This document shows positions 37,684-46,470 of a DNA stretch of 64,000 bases, one piece after another; the stretch's first letter is position 1; each line of letters opens with the position of its first letter. The position numbers and the translations under genes are program-made. The notes below the pieces were generated by a model that saw only the letters and a program-made list of their open reading frames with translations, did no database searches and was not told the origin of the DNA. This DNA comes from Corynebacterium vitaeruminis (GTDB lineage Bacteria > Actinomycetota > Actinomycetes > Mycobacteriales > Mycobacteriaceae): NCBI RefSeq assembly GCF_001054325.1, contig NZ_JVVM01000022.1:124001-188000 (forward strand), written 5' to 3'.

Positions 37684-38331
37684 ATGACTAACTTTCAGTG
37701 GCGACCAGCGACAGACTCCGACCTACCCTTCATTGCCTGGATGGACGAACTAACGGAGACGTTCGGAGATGAAAGCCAGCCACTGCCGGACGATTATGTA
37801 GTCACGAGGCGGCAGTACGTCGACCAGTGGGACGCGCGTCAGGGCGGGGTGATTCTTTTCGCCACATCGCTTGACGACGCTGACCTTGAGTCGCTCAGCG
37901 GGGATATGACTCGCACTGACCCATTTGAACCGAGAGTTTCTCGCGAGGTTACTTACAGCGCGGCCACGATTAAGGCGGAATGGTTGGGGCGCGGGGATTC
38001 GTCGTCAAGCGAAGAGCGCGAGAGCTATGAAGTGCCGGTGGGGGCGGCCTGGCTGCGTGCGTTTACGCAGGACGATCCGGGGTACGGTTTTGTGGAAAAT
38101 GGGATTCCTGAGGTAGCGATTGCGCTGCGCCCGGGTGTTGTCGGGCGCAGGCTGTCGCAGCCGATGATTGCGGGGCTTCTTGAGCATGCGCGTGAACTGG
38201 GGTATCCGGGGGTTAGTCTGGCTGTCCATGATGCCAACCCGCGGGCTGCGAAGGCGTATGTGAAGGCGGGCTTTGAGCTGGTGGGGCGTTCGAGCTTTCC
38301 GGACCATGATGTGATGGTGGTGCGGTTTTAG
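37684..38331 (+). CDS. GNAT family N-acetyltransferase
   Basis: 215 residues. The N-terminal half is specific to this protein and includes a WMDELTETFGDESQPLPDDY stretch. The C-terminal half has the acetyl-CoA-binding pattern of the Gcn5 family: ALRPGVVGRRLSQPMIAGLLE followed by SLAVHDANPRAAKAYVKAGF and ELVGRSSF. The substrate is unknown. The gene has its own promoter region after the clpB terminator. Confidence 0.85.
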   Translation: MTNFQWRPATDSDLPFIAWMDELTETFGDESQPLPDDYVVTRRQYVDQWDARQGGVILFATSLDDADLESLSGDMTRTDPFEPRVSREVTYSAATIKAEWLGRGDSSSSEERESYEVPVGAAWLRAFTQDDPGYGFVENGIPEVAIALRPGVVGRRLSQPMIAGLLEHARELGYPGVSLAVHDANPRAAKAYVKAGFELVGRSSFPDHDVMVVRF

Positions 38332-38587
38332 GCTTTGCGGCGGCGTTGCGGTGCCGGTGATGCGGTGAGGGGGTGTGGGGCGTTATCAGTATGGGCTGCC
38401 GGTGATTTTGGGATGTGGGGGTGGGAAGTTCAGGTGCTGGAAGTGCGACAAGATTTCGGAAAAAGATTCGAAAAATTTGATTTAGGGGTTGTGGAGTGCC
38501 GAATGGGTGTGCGATAATGTTAGGGAAGGAAATTAGTTAGTCCATTTGGGGATTCGGATTACTAGCGTTCTAAAAGGGGGTGGGGAA

Positions 38588-40129
38588 ATGTCTACACGAT
38601 CGGCACCAGACAGCAGCGGACCGCTGTCGACATCGCAGGTATTGGATGCGGTTGCGCAGTTTGAGGCTCTCTCAGTAGCTATCGTGGAAAACTTCGAAGT
38701 GCTTGCGCCGGATCATGCGCACGACGCCTATAAGTCGATTGAGAAAGCGCGAAAACGACTTGCGGTTATTGATGCGACTTATGTGGAGATTATGAAAGGG
38801 CGGATGCCCAGTGCGGAGCATCGAAAGATTGCGTGGCTAGCGCAGGAGATGCGGATCTCGCGAGCAGAAGCGCGGCAGCGTATCAATATTGTCGGGTGTC
38901 TGCGTAGGAATGTTGATCCGTTTGCTTCGGCGAATGAGGACGTGCGAATGCCAAACCTTCGTCAGAAAGTTGAGGAAGGTGTTGTCGGTGCGGATGCCGT
39001 TGTGAAGATCGACAAAGCCGTTCGTGAGCTGCCGGCAACGGAGCATGCGGAGCTGTCTAGGCTGCTGGACAAGCACATTGCAGATTTGGTGGACAAGGTT
39101 CGTGTTGATGATCTCAATCAATTGCCCAATCGCCTGCGGGCGATGCTGGGAGTTGATGATCCGTATACGGATGAGGACCGTGCCCGGAAACGAAGCTTAA
39201 AAATCGGTGCTCAGGGGCCGGACGGCATGAGCCGGTTGAGCGGTGTGGTTACGCCTTCGTTTGCGGCGGTGCTCAAAAGGCTGCAGGCGGATCATGCGCG
39301 CCCTGGCGGGTTGCTCGAGGAAGGCGCTGATGACGAGCGGAATCCGGAGCAGCGTTTCCATGATGCAGTGGAAGCTGCAGTGAACGGGGGTTTTCAACCA
39401 GGCGGTGAGCTTCAGCCGGCACGGGGTACGACATCGGTGGTCACTGTTGCACATATCGCAGATGTGGCAGCGCTAGCTGGAGTCTCCTTGCCTGATGGGG
39501 GAAATTTTGTACTTCCCGGATCAGGCAAAGCGGTCTCAGATGCGGGAGTGCGAATTTCCATTAGTCAGGCAGTGCAACAGATGGTTGATAGAAATTCGTT
39601 CCTCCAGGTCTTGGGGAATGAGGGGCAGACCTTGTACTTTGGGCGGTCGCGCAGGCTGGGGACTTTGCCGCAGTATCTGGCACTTCTTGGAGAGGAAGGA
39701 TGCTCCTCCGCGCCGGGCATGGGCACACCGGGGGCCATGTGCGATGTTCACAATGTGCAGTCATGGGCATCCGGTGGTGGTACTGACCTGGATAATCTCA
39801 CATTGGTGGATCCGGGTACACATCGAAAGATAGATGATGCCCGAGGTGATGGACATGCCTGGTGGACGCTCCGGCCGGATGAGGTACCGGAGGTTCTAGG
39901 TGCTGCTGACGAAGGGAACGAAGTCGGCGGGGAGGGCCAGCTAACCTCTACTAGTCGTGTGGTCTGGGTGCCTCCGAAAGACACAGAAGGAAACCGGAAG
40001 GTACAATCCAATGAGGATCCCGATGCATTCGATAACCCGGGACGCTGGTTACGTCGTAAAGCGCGAGAGAAACGGGCGGGGGATTCAGCGGATGGCAGTG
40101 GCGAGACAGGACAGGATCCCGGTGGGTAG
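38588..40129 (+). CDS. DUF222 / HNH endonuclease-like (13E12 type) protein
   Basis: 513 residues from the ATG at 38588, preceded by an AAAGGGGG ribosome site; an in-frame start at 38546 is less likely. The N-terminal DUF222 region is helical. The C-terminal HNH region reads CDVHNVQSW, then GGGTDLDNLTLV and THRKIDD. The first His, the Asn and the last His keep their places, but the second His of the usual HH pair is Asn and the zinc Cys motifs are mostly lost, so nuclease activity is doubtful. Such genes are often multi-copy and mobile in Corynebacterium and mycobacteria. Confidence 0.85.
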   Translation: MSTRSAPDSSGPLSTSQVLDAVAQFEALSVAIVENFEVLAPDHAHDAYKSIEKARKRLAVIDATYVEIMKGRMPSAEHRKIAWLAQEMRISRAEARQRINIVGCLRRNVDPFASANEDVRMPNLRQKVEEGVVGADAVVKIDKAVRELPATEHAELSRLLDKHIADLVDKVRVDDLNQLPNRLRAMLGVDDPYTDEDRARKRSLKIGAQGPDGMSRLSGVVTPSFAAVLKRLQADHARPGGLLEEGADDERNPEQRFHDAVEAAVNGGFQPGGELQPARGTTSVVTVAHIADVAALAGVSLPDGGNFVLPGSGKAVSDAGVRISISQAVQQMVDRNSFLQVLGNEGQTLYFGRSRRLGTLPQYLALLGEEGCSSAPGMGTPGAMCDVHNVQSWASGGGTDLDNLTLVDPGTHRKIDDARGDGHAWWTLRPDEVPEVLGAADEGNEVGGEGQLTSTSRVVWVPPKDTEGNRKVQSNEDPDAFDNPGRWLRRKAREKRAGDSADGSGETGQDPGG

Positions 40130-40155
40130 CCGGACCGGGAGGTAGGGGCCCTAGC

Positions 40156-40947
40156 TTAGAGGCCGATCTTCCGCTTCGTAGTCAGCTTTGCGTTAATGAA
40201 GCGGTTGAGGAACGGGGCGCCGACGCTGGCGGCGTAGTACAGCAGTTTCGTCTGCAGGCCGACAGGGAAGTGAACCTTAGTAATATTGCCCTGCTTGTGG
40301 TCGATGCAGTCGACGATTGCGCTAGCGACATCATCTGGCGTGATTCGAATACCCATGCGCTTGGTGCCGTCCGTGCTGACGTTCTCGAGCATGGAGGTGT
40401 TGACGTAAAGTGGCCAAACTGCCTTGACGTCGATAGCGTAGGGTTCCCACTCGACCTCGAGTGCCTCCGTGATGCCGCGAACAGCGAACTTGGTGGCGGA
40501 GTAGGTGGCCATGTCTGGGGTGCCGTAGATTGCTGACGCCGAACAGAGGTTGATTACCTGTCCGCGTGAGCCCTTGAGGTAAGGGAGAGCTGCACGGCAA
40601 CCGAAGTGGACGCCCTTCACATTGACATCGATAAGGGCATTGTCCTGCTCGTAGGAGCCCTCCTCGAATGGAGTGCCGTAGAGGATACCGGCGTTGTTGA
40701 TTAACACATCCAGGCGTCCTGCCCTATCCACGAACTGCTTCAGCGCGTCCTCCCACTGCTGCGGATTGGTGACATCGAGAGTGCCAACGACCGCGTTCTG
40801 GTGGTCCGCTGCCCATTCCTGGTCACCAGAGATGTCAAAAACTCCTACGGTATAGCCGCGGGTAAGAAGTTTTTCTGCGGTGGCACGGCCGATTCCACGT
40901 CCTGCTCCAGAGATGAAAACGGTCAGATGTGCAGCAGTTTCAGACAT
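40156..40947 (-). CDS. SDR family oxidoreductase
   Basis: 263 residues of a classical short-chain dehydrogenase. The NAD(P) glycine motif is GAGRGIGRATAE, the structural NNAGILYG is present, and the catalytic Ser-Tyr-Lys are seen in LCSASAIYGTPDMATYSATKF (Tyr and Lys in YSATK). The C-terminal part, with VHFPVGLQTKLLYYAASVG, fits the substrate-binding half. The substrate is not readable. It is divergent from the rhodanese gene. Confidence 0.9.
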   Translation of the reverse strand: MSETAAHLTVFISGAGRGIGRATAEKLLTRGYTVGVFDISGDQEWAADHQNAVVGTLDVTNPQQWEDALKQFVDRAGRLDVLINNAGILYGTPFEEGSYEQDNALIDVNVKGVHFGCRAALPYLKGSRGQVINLCSASAIYGTPDMATYSATKFAVRGITEALEVEWEPYAIDVKAVWPLYVNTSMLENVSTDGTKRMGIRITPDDVASAIVDCIDHKQGNITKVHFPVGLQTKLLYYAASVGAPFLNRFINAKLTTKRKIGL

Positions 40948-41102
40948 ATTCCCAGTTTAGCCGGGCTTGACTGTGCTTCATTGGGGGATTGCTGAACTCG
41001 AACCCCCAAGAGTGTGAGGCGTGTTTCGAGACCTTCCCAAGCGCCTAGTTTTAATAACTTACATATCGCGCTACCTAGTCAATCGATTTAGAATCCGGAA
41101 TT

Positions 41103-41933
41103 ATGACAACATCCATCTCGGTAAAAGAGCTTCGTGACAAGATTACTGGCGGCGGTCGCATCGTCGTCGTTGACGCACGTTGGTCGCGCGTCAAAAAGCC
41201 ATATGACTGCTACACCACGGCTCACATCCCACTGGCGGTGTTTTGTGATCCCGAGTTGGATCTAGCAGGTGTTCCCAGTCGAGAAGCTGGTCGCAACCCG
41301 CTGCCGGATATCGACCGCGTGCGCGACGCCGTCCGTCGATGGGGAGTCCGCTCGGAGCATCTGGTGATTGTTTACGACGCAGGCGATGGACTGTTCGCTT
41401 CCCGCGCCTGGTGGATTCTGCGCTGGGCGGGGCTGGAGAATGTGCGTGTCCTCACCGGTGGGCTGGCTGCTTGGGAAGCAGATGGAAACGAGACCGCGTT
41501 CGGACCTGGTAACCTGCCTCGGCCTGGAACGATTGCTGTAAGCGAGAGCAATATGCCTGTCGCTAGTCTCGACGACGTAAGCACCTGGTCTGAGCATGGA
41601 ATTTTGGTGGATGCGCGTGAGCCCAGCCGCTTCGAAGGTCGTAGTGAGCGAGTCGATCTGCAGGCAGGTCATATCCCGGGTGCCGTGAACCTGGCGGCAC
41701 GTAGTCTGCAAAATGCCGATGGTTCCTTCCTTCCTGTTGAGCATCTTCGTGAGCGCTTTGCCTCCGTCGGCATCGAAGACGGTAGTAACGTAGCGGTCTA
41801 CTCCGGTTCCGGTCTTCATTCCTCGCTGTTTATTCAGGCAATGGAAGAAGCGGGTATCACTGGTGCCTCACTGTATGTCGGCGGCTGGTCCCAGTGGGCT
41901 GGTGATCCTAGCCTGCCTATCGTCCGTTTCTAG
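41103..41933 (+). CDS. Rhodanese-fold protein, catalytic Cys replaced
   Basis: 276 residues with two rhodanese domains, as in thiosulfate/mercaptopyruvate sulfurtransferases. The first shows VVVDARWSRV and VIVYDAGDGLFASRAWW. The second has VDAREPSRFEG, AGHIPGAVNLA and the active-site loop VYSGSGLHSS, where the sulfur-carrying Cys of the usual CGSG loop is Ser234. Without that residue, normal sulfur transfer is not expected, so the protein may bind a ligand or partner instead. The rest of the fold is intact, so it is unlikely to be a pseudogene. Confidence 0.88.
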   Translation: MTTSISVKELRDKITGGGRIVVVDARWSRVKKPYDCYTTAHIPLAVFCDPELDLAGVPSREAGRNPLPDIDRVRDAVRRWGVRSEHLVIVYDAGDGLFASRAWWILRWAGLENVRVLTGGLAAWEADGNETAFGPGNLPRPGTIAVSESNMPVASLDDVSTWSEHGILVDAREPSRFEGRSERVDLQAGHIPGAVNLAARSLQNADGSFLPVEHLRERFASVGIEDGSNVAVYSGSGLHSSLFIQAMEEAGITGASLYVGGWSQWAGDPSLPIVRF

Positions 41934-41951
41934 GCGGCTCCAAACTCGCGC

Positions 41952-41983
41952 GCTTCCGGGCTAGGGATTAGAGGCCCGGAAGC
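41952..41983. terminator. Hairpin after the rhodanese gene
   Basis: Perfect 10-bp arms GCTTCCGGGC / GCCCGGAAGC with a 12-base loop, 18 bases after the stop codon. There is no T run, so it is a weak terminator candidate. Confidence 0.5.
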
Positions 41984-42137
41984 CCATGACGTGCTGTCCA
42001 TGTGGATATCGCCCCGCGGCGCTACGGTCCGGAAGTTCCCTGCACACCCCGCCTCGGGCATTGGCATTGCGCCAGACGGGGGACGGTATCTTGTCGCTGA
42101 CCAAATAGAACGGCTTCTGGCTTAAGCTAGGAGATTA

Positions 42138-44168
42138 ATGATTCCCCTAGTATTCACCCTCGCAGCGATCCTCATCATCGCCGCAGTCGCGCTGTTCGCT
42201 GTCGACCGCCGCCGTCGCAGCACACGCGAGACTGCTGTGGCGTCTCCGTCATCGTCATCGCTTCACGACGAGCCTTCGGACTCCACCGGCGAAGTGACCG
42301 GTGTGGCGGCAGAAGATGTTGTGCCTGAACAGCCGGATTCTTCAGAGTCGAGCAGTTATGAAGCAGCTTCTGTGGTGAAGTCGGATGTCGCAGCTTGCGC
42401 TGACTCTGAGGTCATCACTGAGAATGATACTGACGCCGAAGTTGACTCTGAAACTGAGGCTTCGACGGCGGAGTCTGAAACTCCAGCAGGAAACCTGACT
42501 TCGACGGAGCCTGGATCTGTTTCGGGAATCGAGGCGGCGGCCCCTGCAGAGGCTTCCGTGCCCGAAGCAACAGAAATCTCGGAATCTTCCGAAGTATCGG
42601 AAACAGCAGCTGACCTGGATGGCGAATCGGACGCGACTCTCCGAAGCGGCATGAAGTCTGGCGCAGAGTCAATCGAGTCAGTGGCTACTGAAGATGCCGA
42701 CACCGCAGATGAGTCCGAGACAGACACCGACTTTGTGCATCCCGACCTTTCCTCGGACGAGACAGATTTAGTGGACGATGACACCAGCGCCACTGCCACC
42801 GATGCCAACACCGGAATTGTTGGCGGTACAGAATTCGACGCTGCTCCCAGTGATAATGCCGAGGCTGGCGAAGTGACGCAACCATCCGATTCTGCGCCAC
42901 ACACCCAGGGCATCCAGTCCACGCCACCCACCCAGGCCGCGCAACCGCAGCGCACCCAGCGGCAGCCAGTTTCCCCTGTCCGCCGACGTATCAGCGGTCG
43001 CCGGGTGCGTCACTTACGGAAGGCCTGGGCGCAGGAACGCAATTCCGCCTACAACCGTGTGGATCATGAGCTGCCGTCGTACTGGCAGCGTACGCCGGAC
43101 GGCGATGCCAAGGCCGTGGTCTCCGGTTTCGCCTTTGGCCGCGAAATGCACCTCGCCGATGTCGGTGGCATTACCACCATCGCCATCCGTCGCTCTGTAT
43201 CGAGCGATGAGGTTTTCGAGCTGCGCCGCAGCGGCGGCACGGAGCTGCCTCACGTAGCCACCGAAGCTGGTCTGGTAGTCGCAGCTACTAATCCAGAGCT
43301 CATTCATCGTATCTTCGACGACCGTGCAACCCGCATGCTTGTCGACGTGCACCCGGCCATCACCCGCATGTGGTCAGAAAACTCCTGGTCCTTGGCGCAG
43401 CTGATTGATAATTCAGTGCCAGAGGACTGGGACGGTGCACTGGAATCGCTGTCAGACTTCTCCGACATTGCACGCAGGTTGCCACCTGTGCAGGGCGAAA
43501 CTGTCGCTCCGGACACAAATCAGTGGGATCCCACTCGTCTTCAGCTCACCGAGCAGTCCGTCGACTCTGGTTCTTTAATTTCTGATAGAACCGGGCGTGG
43601 GCACTTGCAGGCGGTACCAGACCAGCGTCGCAATGGTTCTGCTAACCACGAATCGCAGGATCACAGCTCACAGAACGGACATGCCCAGAGCCGCAGCGCT
43701 CAGAATAGCAAGCAGGATGAGCCGCTGGACGTCGAGGAAATTGTCTACGCAGATTCTCCTTCGTCTTCGTCCGCGGCCACCGCGGGCGCGACAACGGATG
43801 GTTCGCAGTGGTCGTCGCAAAGCAATGAACACCCCACGGTAGTGCAGGCAATTGACGGCTCGTCGTGGCGTCCTGCGCGTGATATCCCGCTTGATCCGAC
43901 GGCACTGCCCTCGCGGTCGATGGCACGAAAGATGGGTGCAAACGTTGGCGAGTCGGAGGATATCGGGGATTCTGATCAGCAGATTCCTGCGCTTGGTGAG
44001 GACCCCGAACATAGTCAAATGCGCTCGAGCCAGGGGCGTGTGGTGCGATCAAATGTGAAGCCCGCCAGTATTTTCACCGACGCCGCCCCAGACCCCGACA
44101 CCAGCGACGACCCCACCGAATCCGTGTCCGAGCAGAGGGGTGCAACCCCTGATTCCTCGGATGAGTAG
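42138..44168 (+). CDS. Membrane-anchored acidic low-complexity protein, unknown function
   Basis: 676 residues. One N-terminal membrane helix (residues 3-22) ends in DRRRRS, which places the rest in the cytosol. Residues 30-260 are disordered and rich in Ser, Glu, Asp and Thr. A folded, conserved part spans about residues 285-455 (RHLRKAWAQERNSAYNRV, FAFGREMHLADVGGITTIAI, RMWSENSWSLAQLIDNSVPE), and a long disordered C-terminus follows. No known domain is recognised. The gene lies 51 bases upstream of pyrE. A scaffold or envelope role is possible but unproven. Confidence 0.75.
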   Translation: MIPLVFTLAAILIIAAVALFAVDRRRRSTRETAVASPSSSSLHDEPSDSTGEVTGVAAEDVVPEQPDSSESSSYEAASVVKSDVAACADSEVITENDTDAEVDSETEASTAESETPAGNLTSTEPGSVSGIEAAAPAEASVPEATEISESSEVSETAADLDGESDATLRSGMKSGAESIESVATEDADTADESETDTDFVHPDLSSDETDLVDDDTSATATDANTGIVGGTEFDAAPSDNAEAGEVTQPSDSAPHTQGIQSTPPTQAAQPQRTQRQPVSPVRRRISGRRVRHLRKAWAQERNSAYNRVDHELPSYWQRTPDGDAKAVVSGFAFGREMHLADVGGITTIAIRRSVSSDEVFELRRSGGTELPHVATEAGLVVAATNPELIHRIFDDRATRMLVDVHPAITRMWSENSWSLAQLIDNSVPEDWDGALESLSDFSDIARRLPPVQGETVAPDTNQWDPTRLQLTEQSVDSGSLISDRTGRGHLQAVPDQRRNGSANHESQDHSSQNGHAQSRSAQNSKQDEPLDVEEIVYADSPSSSSAATAGATTDGSQWSSQSNEHPTVVQAIDGSSWRPARDIPLDPTALPSRSMARKMGANVGESEDIGDSDQQIPALGEDPEHSQMRSSQGRVVRSNVKPASIFTDAAPDPDTSDDPTESVSEQRGATPDSSDE

Positions 44169-44219
44169 AGCCAGACATATCCTTGAACACACAGTCGTTT
44201 ATTTAGGAGACAACCTCAG

Positions 44220-44780
44220 ATGAGCACCCCCACGAGCAATGTCAATCAGGAAAAGCTGCAGCGTTTGGCCGAGCTGGTCAAGGAGCTGGCAGTGGTTCAT
44301 GGCAAGGTCACGCTGTCGTCTGGACGTGAGGCTGACTACTACGTTGACCTGCGCCGCGCCACCCTGCACCATGAAGCATCGCGCCTGATTGGTTCCCTGC
44401 TGCGGGAGCTCACTGCTGACTGGGACTACGCACACGTCGGAGGACTCACGCTCGGTGCTGACCCGGTGGCTACCTCCGTCATGCATGCCGAGGGGCGTCC
44501 GATTGATGCCTTCGTGGTGCGCAAGGAAGCCAAGAAGCACGGCATGCAACGCCGCATCGAAGGGCCGGACATCGTGGGCAAGAAGGTCCTGGTTGTCGAG
44601 GACACCACCACTACCGGCAACTCGCCACTGACCGCCGTCGCCGCTCTCCGTGAGGCCGGTGCCGAGGTTGTCGGTGTCGCCACTGTGGTTGACCGCGCGA
44701 CGGGTGCCGACGAGGTCATCAAGGCTGAAGGCCTGGAGTACCGTTACCTGCTTGGTTTGAATGACTTGGGTCTGGCCTAA
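44220..44780 (+). CDS. pyrE: Orotate phosphoribosyltransferase
   Basis: 186 residues with an AGGAGA ribosome site. It joins orotate and PRPP to give orotidine 5'-phosphate in pyrimidine synthesis. The flexible loop with RKEAKKHG and the PRPP motif VLVVEDTTTTGNS (near residue 122) are clear, as is SSGREADYYVDLRRATLH near the N-terminus. Length is standard. The other pyr genes are not in the window. Confidence 0.95.
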   Translation: MSTPTSNVNQEKLQRLAELVKELAVVHGKVTLSSGREADYYVDLRRATLHHEASRLIGSLLRELTADWDYAHVGGLTLGADPVATSVMHAEGRPIDAFVVRKEAKKHGMQRRIEGPDIVGKKVLVVEDTTTTGNSPLTAVAALREAGAEVVGVATVVDRATGADEVIKAEGLEYRYLLGLNDLGLA

Positions 44781-44896
44781 GAATCTAAGCGCTAGGACTT
44801 CCACCGAGCCCCACACCCCTCACCCACGCATCTCATCTACCTAGCCCAGCCACCTCGCCCAGCCCTCACTCAGCCCCACGAAAGAGGAGTATTCCC

Positions 44897-45742
44897 ATGG
44901 CTATCAAGCGCGAAGGACTTTTGTCCAAGCTCACCACGACCAAGCTCCCCGGTACCAAGGAAACCGTCGCTGACATGTTTGTGCGTCGCACGGGCGAAGG
45001 TCTCGGCGCACTCGTCGGTATCGCTAGCGCGAGCGCCGACACCCGCCGTGCCCCAGAACGTGCTGGCTACATCGCCGCCAGTGCGGTCAACGTTGTCTCC
45101 AGCGCCTTCGGCTGGGAGACCCCACGTCGAGTCTCTAAGACTGTCCTCATGCCACTGCTGGCAGCCAACGTTTGGCGTCGTCGCCACGAGACATCTCGCT
45201 TCACGACGACCACGCTGCTCATCGGCCTTGCTGGTGGATGGTTGGGCGACTTGATTCTCATGCCGAACAAGCCGAACCTGAACCGCGGATCTGTGCCGTT
45301 TGCAGTCAACCAGGTTGCTTACCATGTGTTGTTGTGGCGTGCCGGTGCGCGTATTAGTGCGCTGCGTGCTGCCATCCGCTTCCCGTTGTGGGCTGGGTCG
45401 GTGCCGCTGGTGGGGGCTGTAAAACCAGAGGCACTGCCCGCTGCCGTGGGCTACGGCCCGCTGCTGGCTGTGACTTCCACGCTGGCCGATGACCCGGTGC
45501 TGCTGGAGGGCGCTGGTGCCCTCGGCGCCGATGAGCAGACCGGCCTGCCGATTGCCGATGCCGCCTACGGCCTTGGACATGGTGGCAACCTGTTCCTTAT
45601 CTCCGACACGCTACTGATGGCTCGAAAGATGTTTGCGGAGGAGGGCGTCGTCGGCAAGCTTTTGAACGCAGCAGTGATGGACACCTACACCGTGGCGCAG
45701 TTGTTCCTGGTCGAGGGGCTGTTGGCTCTTGACCGCGCCTGA
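44897..45742 (+). CDS. YhhN/TMEM86-like membrane protein (lysoplasmalogenase family)
   Basis: 281 residues. The C-terminal two thirds have about seven helices carrying family-like signatures: GLAGGWLGDLILMP, where the acidic residue is thought to be catalytic, NQVAYHVLLW and GNLFLISDTLLMARKMF. Lysoplasmalogenases cleave the vinyl-ether bond of lysoplasmalogens. The N-terminal 80 residues are extra and unconserved. The assignment is from motif likeness only. The next gene starts 14 bases before its stop, so both may be translated together. Confidence 0.65.
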   Translation: MAIKREGLLSKLTTTKLPGTKETVADMFVRRTGEGLGALVGIASASADTRRAPERAGYIAASAVNVVSSAFGWETPRRVSKTVLMPLLAANVWRRRHETSRFTTTTLLIGLAGGWLGDLILMPNKPNLNRGSVPFAVNQVAYHVLLWRAGARISALRAAIRFPLWAGSVPLVGAVKPEALPAAVGYGPLLAVTSTLADDPVLLEGAGALGADEQTGLPIADAAYGLGHGGNLFLISDTLLMARKMFAEEGVVGKLLNAAVMDTYTVAQLFLVEGLLALDRA

Positions 45743-46400
45743 GCCCGGGAAGGGGCCGACGGAGTGGTTTGAGGCTCGTGTCGGGGTGGGGCCGTGGGAT
45801 CAGGAGCACCCGAACGAGCCCCGACCGACCGGCCCTGAATACGACGAGCAGCTGCTGGATGAGGGCGACCGACGCAATGTCGTCGACGCCTACCGCTACT
45901 GGTCGATGGAGGCCATTGTCGCGGAGCTGGATAAGCGTCGCCATCCGCTGCACATCGCTATCGAGAATTTTGAGAACGACTCCAACATCGGCACCGTGGT
46001 GCGCACCGCAAATGCCTTCCTGGTGGAGGCCGTGCACATCGTGGGGCGTAAGCGCTGGAACCGGCGCGGCGCGATGGTGACTGACCGCTACCAGCACTTG
46101 CTGCACCACGAGACGGTGGCGGAGGTCATCAGTTGGGCGCGCGAGCACGACCTGACTGTGGTGGCCGTGGACAATATCCCAGGCTCTGTGCCCATTGAAA
46201 CCGTTGAGTTGCCCGAGCGTTGTCTTTTGCTCTTTGGCCAGGAGGGGCCGGGAGTGACTGAAGAAGCACAACAGGCGGCGGATCTGACGGTGTCGATTGC
46301 TCAATTTGGATCCACACGTTCGATAAACGCGGGGGTAGCGGCGGGTATTGTCATGCACTCTTGGATTCGTACTCATGCAGATATCACCACAGCCTGGTAA
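45729..46400 (+). CDS. SpoU/TrmH family RNA methyltransferase
   Basis: 223 residues in the longest reading, starting with TTG inside the previous gene; a later start is possible. The SPOUT domain carries its three motifs: IAIENFENDSNIGTVVRTAN, LLLFGQEGPGVTEEA, and IAQFGSTRSINAGVAAGI, the knot that binds SAM. Such enzymes 2'-O-methylate rRNA or tRNA. The target cannot be read from the sequence. Confidence 0.88.
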   Translation: MTAPEPGKGPTEWFEARVGVGPWDQEHPNEPRPTGPEYDEQLLDEGDRRNVVDAYRYWSMEAIVAELDKRRHPLHIAIENFENDSNIGTVVRTANAFLVEAVHIVGRKRWNRRGAMVTDRYQHLLHHETVAEVISWAREHDLTVVAVDNIPGSVPIETVELPERCLLLFGQEGPGVTEEAQQAADLTVSIAQFGSTRSINAGVAAGIVMHSWIRTHADITTAW

Positions 46401-46470
46401 TTGTCTGCTTAAGTGTTTTAATTCGAAAGGCTGTTTTAAAGCTGTTCCAAAGCTGTTTTAAGGAGAGCCA

